64,000 nucleotides of DNA from a bacterium (GTDB lineage Bacteria; Bacteroidota; Bacteroidia; Flavobacteriales_D; Crocinitomicaceae). The stretch lies in NCBI GenBank assembly GCA_024742305.1, contig JANSYQ010000001.1, positions 310,001 to 374,000 on the forward strand, read 5' to 3'. A program made the position numbers and the translations under genes. Below, one piece after another: positions 45,286-53,426 of this stretch. Within the stretch, counting starts at the first letter, position 1. Each line of letters begins with the position of its first letter. The notes below the pieces were generated by a model. The model worked only from the letters and a program-made list of their open reading frames with translations. It was not told the origin of the DNA and did no database searches.

Positions 45286-46155
45286 TTAGGCGAAGCAGGT
45301 TTCCGAATCAAACTCCGTTTGGATCGTAATGTGTTTAAAATTGTAGGGTTTCAGAACTTCCAGAAGTTTCATTCGAACCCCGTGTACTTCGGCAACTGTG
45401 GAAATGTTTTCCAATAAAACATGCACCGTAAATACGTTTTGCTCACCCTCTAGTGACCAAATTCTACAGTCGTGGATAGATTTAACATGTTCTTGTTCCT
45501 TTATTTTCAACTCCAATTCTACCAAATCAATATCGGACGGAACCCCTTGAAGAAAGACGAACAAGGTTTTTCGGAGTCGTTTAAAGACGCCGTAAAGAAT
45601 AAAGGCAGCAATAAACAAGGATAGCGCGGGATCTAAAAACGGTACGTCCTTGAAGTACATAACAATTGCCGCAATGAGAACGGCCACCCAGCCCAATACG
45701 TCTTCAATGAGATGCCACGACATCACTTGTTCGTTGAGTGTTTTTCCGCCCATCAATCGCCAGGCAGCATAGGCATTCACTGCTACTCCAACGATGGCAA
45801 AAAAGATCATTCCCGCGGCATCTGTTTCTTCCGGGTGAATCAAACGTTCGACTCCGTGCCAAATAACAAACACAGATCCAACAATGAGAATAATGCCATT
45901 AATCAACGCTCCCAACAAAGAAAAACGGGCATATCCAAAACTGAATTTTTTATCCGGTTTGCGCTTGGATAGGTTTTCTAAATACCAAGCGGAACCTAGC
46001 GAAAAAGTATCGCCCACATCATGAAGGGCGTCTGACGTCAATGCAATACTATTGGTGTACAGTCCGCCAATAAATTCGAAAATGGTAAACGCCAAATTCA
46101 GAAAAAAGGCAGCCTTGAGGTTTTTAGTAGCCTGATGTGAGTGTGTTGAGCCCAT
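45286..46155 (-). CDS. Cation diffusion facilitator (zinc-type) exporter
   Basis: 289 residues with six membrane helices. SDALHDVGDTFSL carries the HDxxD metal site in helix 2 and WHLIEDVLGW the HxxxD site in helix 5, the Zn(II)-type arrangement of the CDF family. The N-terminus has a His-containing segment (GSTHSHQ). The C-terminal cytoplasmic domain (about 210-289) has the ferredoxin-like fold with HDCRIWSLEGEQNVFTVHVLLE. It exports Zn(II) or a similar divalent ion in exchange for protons at the inner membrane. Single gene, divergent from the ABC exporter gene. Confidence 0.92.
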   Translation of the reverse strand: MGSTHSHQATKNLKAAFFLNLAFTIFEFIGGLYTNSIALTSDALHDVGDTFSLGSAWYLENLSKRKPDKKFSFGYARFSLLGALINGIILIVGSVFVIWHGVERLIHPEETDAAGMIFFAIVGVAVNAYAAWRLMGGKTLNEQVMSWHLIEDVLGWVAVLIAAIVMYFKDVPFLDPALSLFIAAFILYGVFKRLRKTLFVFLQGVPSDIDLVELELKIKEQEHVKSIHDCRIWSLEGEQNVFTVHVLLENISTVAEVHGVRMKLLEVLKPYNFKHITIQTEFDSETCFA

Positions 46156-46243
46156 CGCAACGTTAAAATAAGTGCATAAGTTGAATTATCATGACGAAAT
46201 GGCATGAAAATAACTTTGGCGCAATATTAGACACGACGGATGC

Positions 46244-48001
46244 ATGAGCGATAAGAAAAAAAATGTGTCCTTTAAATGGGCATTTCGAGAATATATTTGG
46301 CCAAGGAAATGGATTCTTGGCTTGGGCATTCTTTTAATTCTCATTCGTACGGGAGCGGGTTTGATTGCCCCACTTTCTTCGAAAATTCTGTTCGACGAAG
46401 TAGTTGAGAATAACAACATTGATCTGTTATGGGTCGTGATCACGGCGGTAAGTATTTCCGTGTTCGTTCAGGCGATAATTTCCTTCGCACTCACCCGATT
46501 ATTGAGCGTTCAGGCCCAACTCATGATTTCTCAAATGCGTGCCGAAGTCCAACAAAAATTGATGCGTTTGCCCATCGGGTTTTTCGACAACCAAAAGTCA
46601 GGTGCCTTGGTCTCGCGCGTAATGACGGATGTTGAAGGTGTACGCAACCTAGTAGGAACAGGCTTTGTTCAGCTGATTGGTGGTACTATTACAGCTATCG
46701 CCTGTCTATACTTTTTGTTCGATCTGAACTGGATCATGACAGTTTGCTTACTGGTACCGGTGATCATTTTCGGAATCGTTATGTTAAAGGCTTTTGGAGT
46801 TGTTCGTCCTATTTTTAGGGAACGTGGAAAGATAAATGCGCAGGTTACTGGCAGACTTACCGAAACACTCAATGGCGTTCGCGTTATCAAAGGGTTTAAT
46901 GCTGAGGATCAAGAGAACAAAACCTTTGAAAAAGGAGTGGATCAATTGTATCAAAACGTGAAGAAAAGCCTAACAGCAACGGCGCTCATTCAAAGTTCTT
47001 CCACATTTCTTTTGGGCTTGGCTTCGGCAGCCATTATGGGGCTAGGCGGCTATTTCATGATGCAGCCCGAATCACATCCATACTATATGACTACAGGAGA
47101 TTTCGTGATGTTTACCGCACTACTCGCTTATCTCGTAGCGCCTATCATTCAAATGAGCAATATCGGTAGTCAGTTAACGGAAGCCATGGCCGGGTTGGAT
47201 CGTACGCAGGAACTGCTTAATATGGACGAAGAAGATAATGTGGAGGAAAGACCTGTAGTTTTAGATAAAATTCACGGTGATATCCAATTTGATAATGTGT
47301 CCTTTAGTTATGATGAAAGCAAAGAAGTAATTCACGAAGTTTCCTTCGATGCCCCAGCAGGAAGCGTAACGGCTTTAGTTGGTTCCTCCGGATCAGGAAA
47401 ATCTACTATTGCCAGCCTGGCGGCAACATTTCTTCAGCCCGAAAAAGGAAAGGTCACTCTAGATGGGACGGACTTATCCACAGTGAACTTGTCGAGCTTC
47501 CGAAAAAACCTTGCGGTAGTTCTACAAGATGATTTCCTTTTCGAGGGAACGATTCGCGAAAACATCTTGTTCCCAAGACCTAACGCCTCCGAAGAAGAGT
47601 TACAAGCCGCCGTTAAAGGCGCATACGTAAATGAATTCTCCGATCGTTTCGAAAAAGGATTGGATACGGTTATTGGCGAGCGTGGCGTGAAGCTATCGGG
47701 CGGTCAACGACAACGATTATCCATAGCGCGCGCCTTGTTGGCAGATCCAAAAATCCTGATTCTCGACGAGGCGACATCCAACTTGGATACCGAAAGCGAG
47801 GCGTTTATTCAGAAGAGTTTAAACGAGTTGATGAAGGATCGAACTACCTTTGTTATTGCCCACCGACTGAGTACCATTCGCCAAGCCGATCAAATTTTGG
47901 TTATTGAGGATGGTCGTATTGCCGAGCAAGGAAAGCACGACGAATTATTGGCAAAGGAAGGAAGGTATCACAAACTGTTTACGTATCAGAGCAGGATATA
48001 A
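46244..48001 (+). CDS. ABC exporter (MsbA-like fused permease/ATPase)
   Basis: 585 residues: a six-helix exporter domain (about 15-310) and a nucleotide-binding domain. Motifs: Walker A GSSGSGKST (about residue 380), LSGGQRQRLSIARALL signature, Walker B ILILDEATS and the H-loop VIAHRLST. It works as a homodimer in the inner membrane; by family resemblance it exports lipids, lipid A core or peptides. A perfect -7 element TAACTTTG (46211-46218) precedes the ATG by 25 nt. The neighbours are not functionally linked. Confidence 0.93.
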   Translation: MSDKKKNVSFKWAFREYIWPRKWILGLGILLILIRTGAGLIAPLSSKILFDEVVENNNIDLLWVVITAVSISVFVQAIISFALTRLLSVQAQLMISQMRAEVQQKLMRLPIGFFDNQKSGALVSRVMTDVEGVRNLVGTGFVQLIGGTITAIACLYFLFDLNWIMTVCLLVPVIIFGIVMLKAFGVVRPIFRERGKINAQVTGRLTETLNGVRVIKGFNAEDQENKTFEKGVDQLYQNVKKSLTATALIQSSSTFLLGLASAAIMGLGGYFMMQPESHPYYMTTGDFVMFTALLAYLVAPIIQMSNIGSQLTEAMAGLDRTQELLNMDEEDNVEERPVVLDKIHGDIQFDNVSFSYDESKEVIHEVSFDAPAGSVTALVGSSGSGKSTIASLAATFLQPEKGKVTLDGTDLSTVNLSSFRKNLAVVLQDDFLFEGTIRENILFPRPNASEEELQAAVKGAYVNEFSDRFEKGLDTVIGERGVKLSGGQRQRLSIARALLADPKILILDEATSNLDTESEAFIQKSLNELMKDRTTFVIAHRLSTIRQADQILVIEDGRIAEQGKHDELLAKEGRYHKLFTYQSRI

Positions 48002-48089
48002 CAGACGCGAGTTGGAGCGTGAGTGCGGGTAATACTGCTAGAAGCACTTTTCAGTTAAATCCTGCGACAGTTTGCGTAACTTTGCCACT

Positions 48090-49055
48090 ATGAAAATAAT
48101 TGCAATTGTTCTCGGGTGTTGTATATCCTTTGTAGGGATGGCTCAATTTGACGGTGCAGCGGGCACTACAGGTTCACTTGCAATTCACAAGGATAGTAAC
48201 ATCATTGTTTCGTGGGCGAATAATTGCATCGTTTCAAGAGGGTGGTTAGACATCAGTGATAAACCTCTTGGCTTAGCATCACATGGAACAGACAACATGG
48301 GCGCAGGCTATGCGGACGGCGTGGATGTCGTCAGCCTGGGGGATTCCGGTGTAGCTACTTTGGCCTTTAATCCATCCATTGCCAATGGTCCCGGTCCGGA
48401 TTTTGCCGTTTTCGAAAACAGTTTTTCGGACTATTTCCTTGAACTCGCTTTTGTGGAGGTGAGTAGTAACGGTGTCGACTTTTATCGTTTTCCGGCAATT
48501 TCCAATTATCCCGATTCTGCTCAAATTGGTCCATTTGATGCCATTAGCGACCCAACAACGTTGCACAATCTTGCAGGAAAATACCGCGCCAATTACGGAA
48601 CTCCTTTTGATTTGAGCGAACTCGATACCATTCAAGAGCTCGACATCAATCAAATTACGCATGTGCGACTCATCGACGTTGTTGGCAGCATTGATCAGAA
48701 CTACGGTTCGCAAGATCTTCAAGGAAACTATATTAACGACCCGTTCCCTACGCCGTTTCCTTCCAGCGGCTTCGATTTGGATGGTGTAGCAGTAATTCAT
48801 CAAGGACCGTTATCAGTGGAATGTCTTGATCAGGAAGCATTTGTTTTATTTCCCAACCCCGCTCGAAAAGGACAGAGCATTCACATTAATTCAGACGTGG
48901 AAATTAATTCAATCACTGTGTACTCCTTGCGCGGAAGTCGAATATTTACAGGCACGAAAAGTGATTTCGAAAATCTTGAGCTCAATACGGGAAGCTATTT
49001 GATTGAGACAAATTCTGGGGGCGCAGTGAGAACACAACGCTTAGTCGTTTACTAA
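48090..49055 (+). CDS. T9SS-secreted protein with calcium-binding-like PEP/VPEP-type beta-sandwich
   Basis: 321 residues from the ATG at 48090. The signal peptide is MKIIAIVLGCCISFVGMAQ. The mature part (GGWLDISDKPLGLAS..., GVDVVSLGDSGVATLAF, GPGPDFAVFENSF, FLELAFVEVSSNGVDFYRF, VRLIDVVGS) is a single beta-sandwich that I have seen in Bacteroidota cell-surface proteins; I do not know its function. The C-terminus (FVLFPNPARKGQSIHINS...) is a T9SS sorting domain. The perfect -7 element TAACTTTG (48077-48084) ends only 5 nt before the ATG, so the mRNA is probably leaderless. No partner genes. Confidence 0.78.
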   Translation: MKIIAIVLGCCISFVGMAQFDGAAGTTGSLAIHKDSNIIVSWANNCIVSRGWLDISDKPLGLASHGTDNMGAGYADGVDVVSLGDSGVATLAFNPSIANGPGPDFAVFENSFSDYFLELAFVEVSSNGVDFYRFPAISNYPDSAQIGPFDAISDPTTLHNLAGKYRANYGTPFDLSELDTIQELDINQITHVRLIDVVGSIDQNYGSQDLQGNYINDPFPTPFPSSGFDLDGVAVIHQGPLSVECLDQEAFVLFPNPARKGQSIHINSDVEINSITVYSLRGSRIFTGTKSDFENLELNTGSYLIETNSGGAVRTQRLVVY

Positions 49056-49074
49056 CGATTGCTATAATACCTTG

Positions 49075-51024
49075 TTACGCCTCCGCAGACTTCGCTGTTT
49101 CTTTTACTTCTAGATTCAGCATCTCTTTCACGGTAGCAACTATGGCGTTGGTATCATATCCGCACTCATCCCACAATTCTTGCTGCGTTCCGTGTTGAAT
49201 GTACTCATCTGGAATTCCAAGACGCACTACTTCTGCTGAGTATTTCTGATCTGCCATAAATTCGATAACAGCAGACCCAAATCCACCCATCAAGCAGCCA
49301 TCTTCCACCGTGATCACCTTGTCGAATTTTGCAAAGATCTCGTGTAGCATCATTTCATCAATGGGCTTCACAAAACGCATATCGTAGTGTGCTACAGAAG
49401 CACCCGTACTTTTCAGTTCTTCAATCGCTTTCTGAGCGAAGTTACCCGGATGTCCGACAGTAAGAATGGCTATATCGTTTCCGTTGGTCAACTTCCGTCC
49501 GGTTCCCACCTTAATTTTCTTCATGGCAGTTTTCCATTCCGTTGTAACGCCTTTACCACGCGGGTAGCGTATGGAGAAAGGTCCCATGTTTTCTTGCTGG
49601 GCAGTGAACATCAGGTTACGCAATTCCGGTTCGTTCATCGGTGCACTCACAATCATATTCGGAATACAGCGCATGTATGCCAAATCGTAGGCTCCGTGGT
49701 GCGTTGCTCCATCTGCTCCTACCAATCCGGCGCGATCCAAACAGAAAACTACATTCAAGTTTTGTAGTGCGACATCGTGCAGAACTTGGTCATAAGCACG
49801 CTGCATAAAAGAAGAGTATATATTACAGAAAGGAACCATTCCTTGCGTTGCCAAACCTGCGGAGAACGTTACGGCGTGTTGCTCGGCGATTCCCACATCG
49901 AAACAGCGGTCTGGCATTGCAGACATCATGTACGTCAAGGAGGATCCTGTCGGCATCGCTGGGGTGATACCCATGATGTTTTCGTTCTTCTCAGCCAATT
50001 CTACAATCGTGTGCCCGAAAACATCTTGATACTTCGGTGGCTGCGGGGATTTTGGAACCACTTTTACAATCTCCCCCGTTTCTTTGTTAAACACTCCGGG
50101 TGCGTGCCATTGTGTAGGATTTCCTTCTTCTGAGAATTTATATCCGGCTCCCTTCCGTGTGATGCAATGCAAGATTTTTGGTCCAGGAATATCTTTCAAA
50201 TCCTCCATCACCTTCGCCATTCCGATCACATCATGACCATCAATCGGGCCGAAGTAACGGAAGTTTAGCGATTCAAACATATTGCTTTGCTTCAACAGCG
50301 ATCCTTTAAGTGCCGTTGAAATCTTGGAGGCTACGGATTGAGCATCAGGTCCAAACTTGGAGATCTTCCCAAGTAGGTTCCAAACGTCTTCCTTCACTTT
50401 GTTGTAGGTGTGTGACGTTGTAATATCGGTAAGATATTCACGCAATGCTCCCACGTTCGGATCAATGGACATGCAGTTGTCGTTCAATACTACCAACAGA
50501 TTGGCATCTTGCTCAAAGCCCGCGTGGTTAAGTCCTTCAAATGCCAACCCAGCTGTCATTGCTCCATCGCCAATTACGGCAATGTGCTGACGCTCCTTTT
50601 CTCCTTTATAATTGTTGGCTACTGCCATTCCAAGGGCGGCAGAAATAGATGTGGACGAGTGTCCTACACCAAAAGTATCGTATTCGCTTTCAGATCGTTT
50701 TGGGAAACCTGACATTCCGCCTTTGATGCGGTTGGTTGGAAAGGCTTCTTTACGACCCGTAAGAATCTTGTGTCCGTATGCTTGATGACCAACGTCCCAA
50801 ACCAACTGATCATGTGGCGTATTGAACACGTAGTGCAGCGCCACTGTCATTTCCACCACTCCAAGGCTTGCACCGAAGTGGCTGTTCCCGATTTCCGAGA
50901 TCACATCAATAATGTACTGGCGCACATCATCGGAAACATTGGGCAAGTCCTCAATGTTGAACTTCTCTCGAAGATCTGAAGGAACGTTTATTTGTTCCAA
51001 ATATGGTCCTGTTGAATATTTCAT
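49075..51024 (-). CDS. dxs: 1-deoxy-D-xylulose-5-phosphate synthase
   Basis: 649 residues, a full-length transketolase-like enzyme. The thiamine-pyrophosphate domain has GHQAYGHKILTGR and the motif GDGAMTAGLAFEGLNHAG with NDNCMSID. The transketolase-type pyrimidine-binding domain has DVGIAEQHAVTFSAGLA and GLVGADGATHHGAYDLAY. The C-terminal domain has EDGCLMGGFGSAVIEF. It condenses pyruvate and glyceraldehyde-3-phosphate in the first step of the MEP isoprenoid pathway, cytoplasmic. Its upstream promoter is one of the clearest in the window. It lies convergent with the T9SS gene; only 19 nt separate the stops. Confidence 0.97.
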   Translation of the reverse strand: MKYSTGPYLEQINVPSDLREKFNIEDLPNVSDDVRQYIIDVISEIGNSHFGASLGVVEMTVALHYVFNTPHDQLVWDVGHQAYGHKILTGRKEAFPTNRIKGGMSGFPKRSESEYDTFGVGHSSTSISAALGMAVANNYKGEKERQHIAVIGDGAMTAGLAFEGLNHAGFEQDANLLVVLNDNCMSIDPNVGALREYLTDITTSHTYNKVKEDVWNLLGKISKFGPDAQSVASKISTALKGSLLKQSNMFESLNFRYFGPIDGHDVIGMAKVMEDLKDIPGPKILHCITRKGAGYKFSEEGNPTQWHAPGVFNKETGEIVKVVPKSPQPPKYQDVFGHTIVELAEKNENIMGITPAMPTGSSLTYMMSAMPDRCFDVGIAEQHAVTFSAGLATQGMVPFCNIYSSFMQRAYDQVLHDVALQNLNVVFCLDRAGLVGADGATHHGAYDLAYMRCIPNMIVSAPMNEPELRNLMFTAQQENMGPFSIRYPRGKGVTTEWKTAMKKIKVGTGRKLTNGNDIAILTVGHPGNFAQKAIEELKSTGASVAHYDMRFVKPIDEMMLHEIFAKFDKVITVEDGCLMGGFGSAVIEFMADQKYSAEVVRLGIPDEYIQHGTQQELWDECGYDTNAIVATVKEMLNLEVKETAKSAEA

Positions 51025-51043
51025 TACAAACGTTAAACAAAAT

Positions 51044-51074
51044 CAAACATACATCAAATCTCGCTGTTTAACAA
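51044..51074 (-). promoter_or_regulatory. Promoter of dxs
   Basis: On the minus strand TTG (51072-51074), a 20-nt spacer, then TATGTTTG (51044-51051), an exact TAnnTTTG. The dxs ATG is at 51024, a leader of about 13 nt. Confidence 0.7.
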
Positions 51075-51205
51075 AGATGTCGCCCAATTTATTGTTCAAA
51101 ATTACGAATTTAACGTATGTTATAAGGTGAAAATCGACCAATTTAACACCTTTCAGCACCATTCAGAATGGTAATTTCATGCATAAAGTCAGGGCGGTGT
51201 AATTT

Positions 51206-51348
51206 TTCACCACGAAGGCACAGGGAATACGAAGCATTGTTAATAGAAATTGCTTGACAATGGCGCACGAGATTGTGTCTTTGTCATTATCTTCTGTGTA
51301 CTTTTCTAATTCTTAGCTTTACTTATGCTTTGTGTACTTTGTGGTAAA
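51206..51348. repeat. MITE-like element with imperfect terminal inverted repeats
   Basis: TTCACCACGAAGGCACA (51206-51222) and TGTGTACTTTGTGGTAAA (51331-51348) are imperfect inverted repeats at the ends of a 143-bp non-coding stretch; an inner pair CATTGT/ACAATG (51235-51240, 51257-51262) is also present. The ends resemble those of the element at 16502-16626 (CAAAGGC.CAAAGA). The rest of the 350-bp gap 51025-51374 holds the dxs promoter and nothing else recognised. Confidence 0.42.
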
Positions 51349-51374
51349 CCAAAATTTGGATGTCTTGCCATAAT

Positions 51375-52772
51375 CTAAGCAATTCCCCCTGAATGGAATT
51401 TCTTCCATTGTTCGACTATTTCTGATCGTTTCGAATACAAGTCGATGAAAACCAAAACGGTGAATACCACAAGCAACCAAACCCATCTATTCTGATAACG
51501 ATCATCTACGGTGGATAAATTTGCACAAACCATCGCATTGATTGCTCCATAGACCAAAGAAATGGAAATTAGCGCTTTCAATCCTCGATGTAGCAACTTG
51601 AACCGTCTGTCCAAAATGAGTGCCAGCAAACAGATTATTATACTCAGAAAAACGATAACGCCTTCCACTCTGTTCAGCATAAACAGATCGTATTCTTTTT
51701 TGAGTTGCTTCGAAGCCAAATACTCGCGAGTTGAGTTGGGTAGATAGCGTTCCATTTGTAGGTGTGGTGGACCGTTGATTTCAACAGTCTGCAGCTTGGT
51801 TTCAAATCGAAAAAATTGTTTTGTGGTGTAGGTCGCTGTTTTCTGTATCAAGAGTGGCCAATACTTTGGAGTGGTCATTATTCCTCGGTTGATCGCATCA
51901 AAGTCCTCCTTATTTTTCTCCCATCCGCCGGTTTTGTACAACGGACCATAGTAGTCCCACATGAAATTCCAATTCAATTCGTCTTTGTACTGACAAATGG
52001 CGTAGTCATTCTTGTCACAATTGTCCTCTAGGTACAGCTTCACGGCTCCAATTTCGATCATGTGGTTAAACAGGAAAACATGCGAACCTTTCGAGTATCG
52101 AAACTCCCCATCGTAGGAGTAATTAACCGCTGGAATTAAAAGAAGCGTCAACCCAAACAAGCCTGACGCAAGCACCAAGCGAAACGGATTCATCTGCACC
52201 TCTTTTTTCTTTCTTCTTCGCCAAAGAAGGTGAATGCCCAACCCTGCAAACAACAAGAAATAAATGGGAAGGTTGGAATTGTGCATACTGATGCTGAACA
52301 CGAAAATTACACTTACAAACACAATTTGCAGTTTGTTCAACTCTTTGCTGTATAACAAGACAAGCAAACACAGAAAGCCAATTGTTGCAAAAATGTCTGG
52401 TAGTAGAATGCTTACATTGTATGAATATCCGGTAGTCAATGTAATTAGCACTATTATGCCAATCAATGCCACGTTTCGTTGGATACCTTTGATGAAGATT
52501 CCCAATACACGATGCAATAACCAACACGTCAGCCAGGCTTGAGCAAGAACTACCAACCATAGGGTTTCTGCCAAACTTACGTGCCGCATAAATAAACCAT
52601 AAAAGATTGGGCGATCAGGAGGAACTATTCCCTTGAAACCCGAGTCTAGGTAGGTTCCTGTATCTGAATAAACTAAGGGGAAGTTATTGTAAAAAGCAAC
52701 ATAGCAAGAGGCGATTGTAGCAAGAAAGATGATCCATCCGTTGCCGTTTTTCGCAAATAGTGGTCGCGTCAT
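51375..52772 (-). CDS. Polytopic membrane protein (GT-C-like), unknown substrate
   Basis: 465 residues with about ten to twelve membrane helices. The first extracytoplasmic loop contains YSDTGTYLDSG (about residues 35-45), an acidic motif in the place where GT-C glycosyltransferases have their catalytic Asp. A large periplasmic segment (about 215-355) precedes the last helices and contains WNFMWDYYGPLYKTGGW. I recognise no exact family. It may transfer a sugar from a polyprenyl donor, but a transport or scaffold role is not excluded. Single gene. A -7-like CATCTTTG lies on the minus strand at 52802-52809, with TTG 16 nt upstream (52826-52828). Confidence 0.6.
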   Translation of the reverse strand: MTRPLFAKNGNGWIIFLATIASCYVAFYNNFPLVYSDTGTYLDSGFKGIVPPDRPIFYGLFMRHVSLAETLWLVVLAQAWLTCWLLHRVLGIFIKGIQRNVALIGIIVLITLTTGYSYNVSILLPDIFATIGFLCLLVLLYSKELNKLQIVFVSVIFVFSISMHNSNLPIYFLLFAGLGIHLLWRRRKKKEVQMNPFRLVLASGLFGLTLLLIPAVNYSYDGEFRYSKGSHVFLFNHMIEIGAVKLYLEDNCDKNDYAICQYKDELNWNFMWDYYGPLYKTGGWEKNKEDFDAINRGIMTTPKYWPLLIQKTATYTTKQFFRFETKLQTVEINGPPHLQMERYLPNSTREYLASKQLKKEYDLFMLNRVEGVIVFLSIIICLLALILDRRFKLLHRGLKALISISLVYGAINAMVCANLSTVDDRYQNRWVWLLVVFTVLVFIDLYSKRSEIVEQWKKFHSGGIA

Positions 52773-52872
52773 TTAAGGAGTGTTTGATCTTTTGAGTAAC
52801 ACAAAGATGAACGAAACAATTCACCCAAAAGTTGAAAAAAAAGGAAAGTTTGTCACTTTTTTAAATTTCGTC

Positions 52873-52887
52873 CTACTAACCTAGTAG
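52873..52887. promoter_or_regulatory. Inverted repeat in the sigma-factor upstream region
   Basis: CTACTA-ACC-TAGTAG is a perfect 6-bp inverted repeat 24 nt before the sigma-factor ATG. It lies just upstream of TAATTTCG (52893-52900), a seven-of-eight -7 match, and downstream of TGTCACTTTTTT (52851-52862), which resembles the ECF-like box at 24964. Could be an operator or a small 5' hairpin. Confidence 0.4.
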
Positions 52888-52910
52888 AACCCTAATTTCG
52901 TAACGCGATT

Positions 52911-53426
52911 ATGAGCGATACCAAACAACAGCATTTTCTTACACTTTACGAGCCGGTTCATGAACGGTTCGAACGTTTCTGCAAAGCGCGGGTGTATGGA
53001 AATATGGATTATCGCGATTTGATCAATGAATCGTTATTAGTTGCTTACGATAAGCTGGAGTCTTTGCGATCCGAAGAGGCATTTCTGTCTTTTTTGATCG
53101 GAATTAGTGTTCGCATATTGTCAAACAATCATCAGAAGAAGAAAGAAGAGCGCTGGTCATCGGCAACGGAAAAAAACAAACAGGATTTCGCCATTGGTGT
53201 GTCAGATCCGGATGTTCATTTTTTGTACCAAGGACTTTCGCATTTGAAAGAAGAACAACGAGAATGCTTGATTCTGTTCGAAATCTCTGGATTTAGTATT
53301 AAGGAGATTGCAGAAATGCAAAATGCCTCAGAAAGTGCTATTAAACAGCGCTTGAAACGTGGTCGCGACAAGCTAACTGAGATTCTCACCTTCGAATCTT
53401 CTCACAAAACGGGCAAAGCAATATGA
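52911..53426 (+). CDS. ECF RNA polymerase sigma factor (paralogue of 25011)
   Basis: 171 residues. Region 2: YRDLINESLLVAYDKLESL..EEAFLSFLIGISVRILSN. Region 4: GLSHLKEEQRECLILFEISGFSIKEIAEMQNASESAIKQRLKRGRDKL. By eye about half of the residues match the sigma factor at 25011, and both begin with a [YE].PVH[DE][RK]FERFC[KR]ARVYG segment, so the two are paralogues. Its stop overlaps the next gene by 4 nt (ATGA). Its regulon is unknown; the two genes downstream of its partner are the first candidates. Confidence 0.88.
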   Translation: MSDTKQQHFLTLYEPVHERFERFCKARVYGNMDYRDLINESLLVAYDKLESLRSEEAFLSFLIGISVRILSNNHQKKKEERWSSATEKNKQDFAIGVSDPDVHFLYQGLSHLKEEQRECLILFEISGFSIKEIAEMQNASESAIKQRLKRGRDKLTEILTFESSHKTGKAI

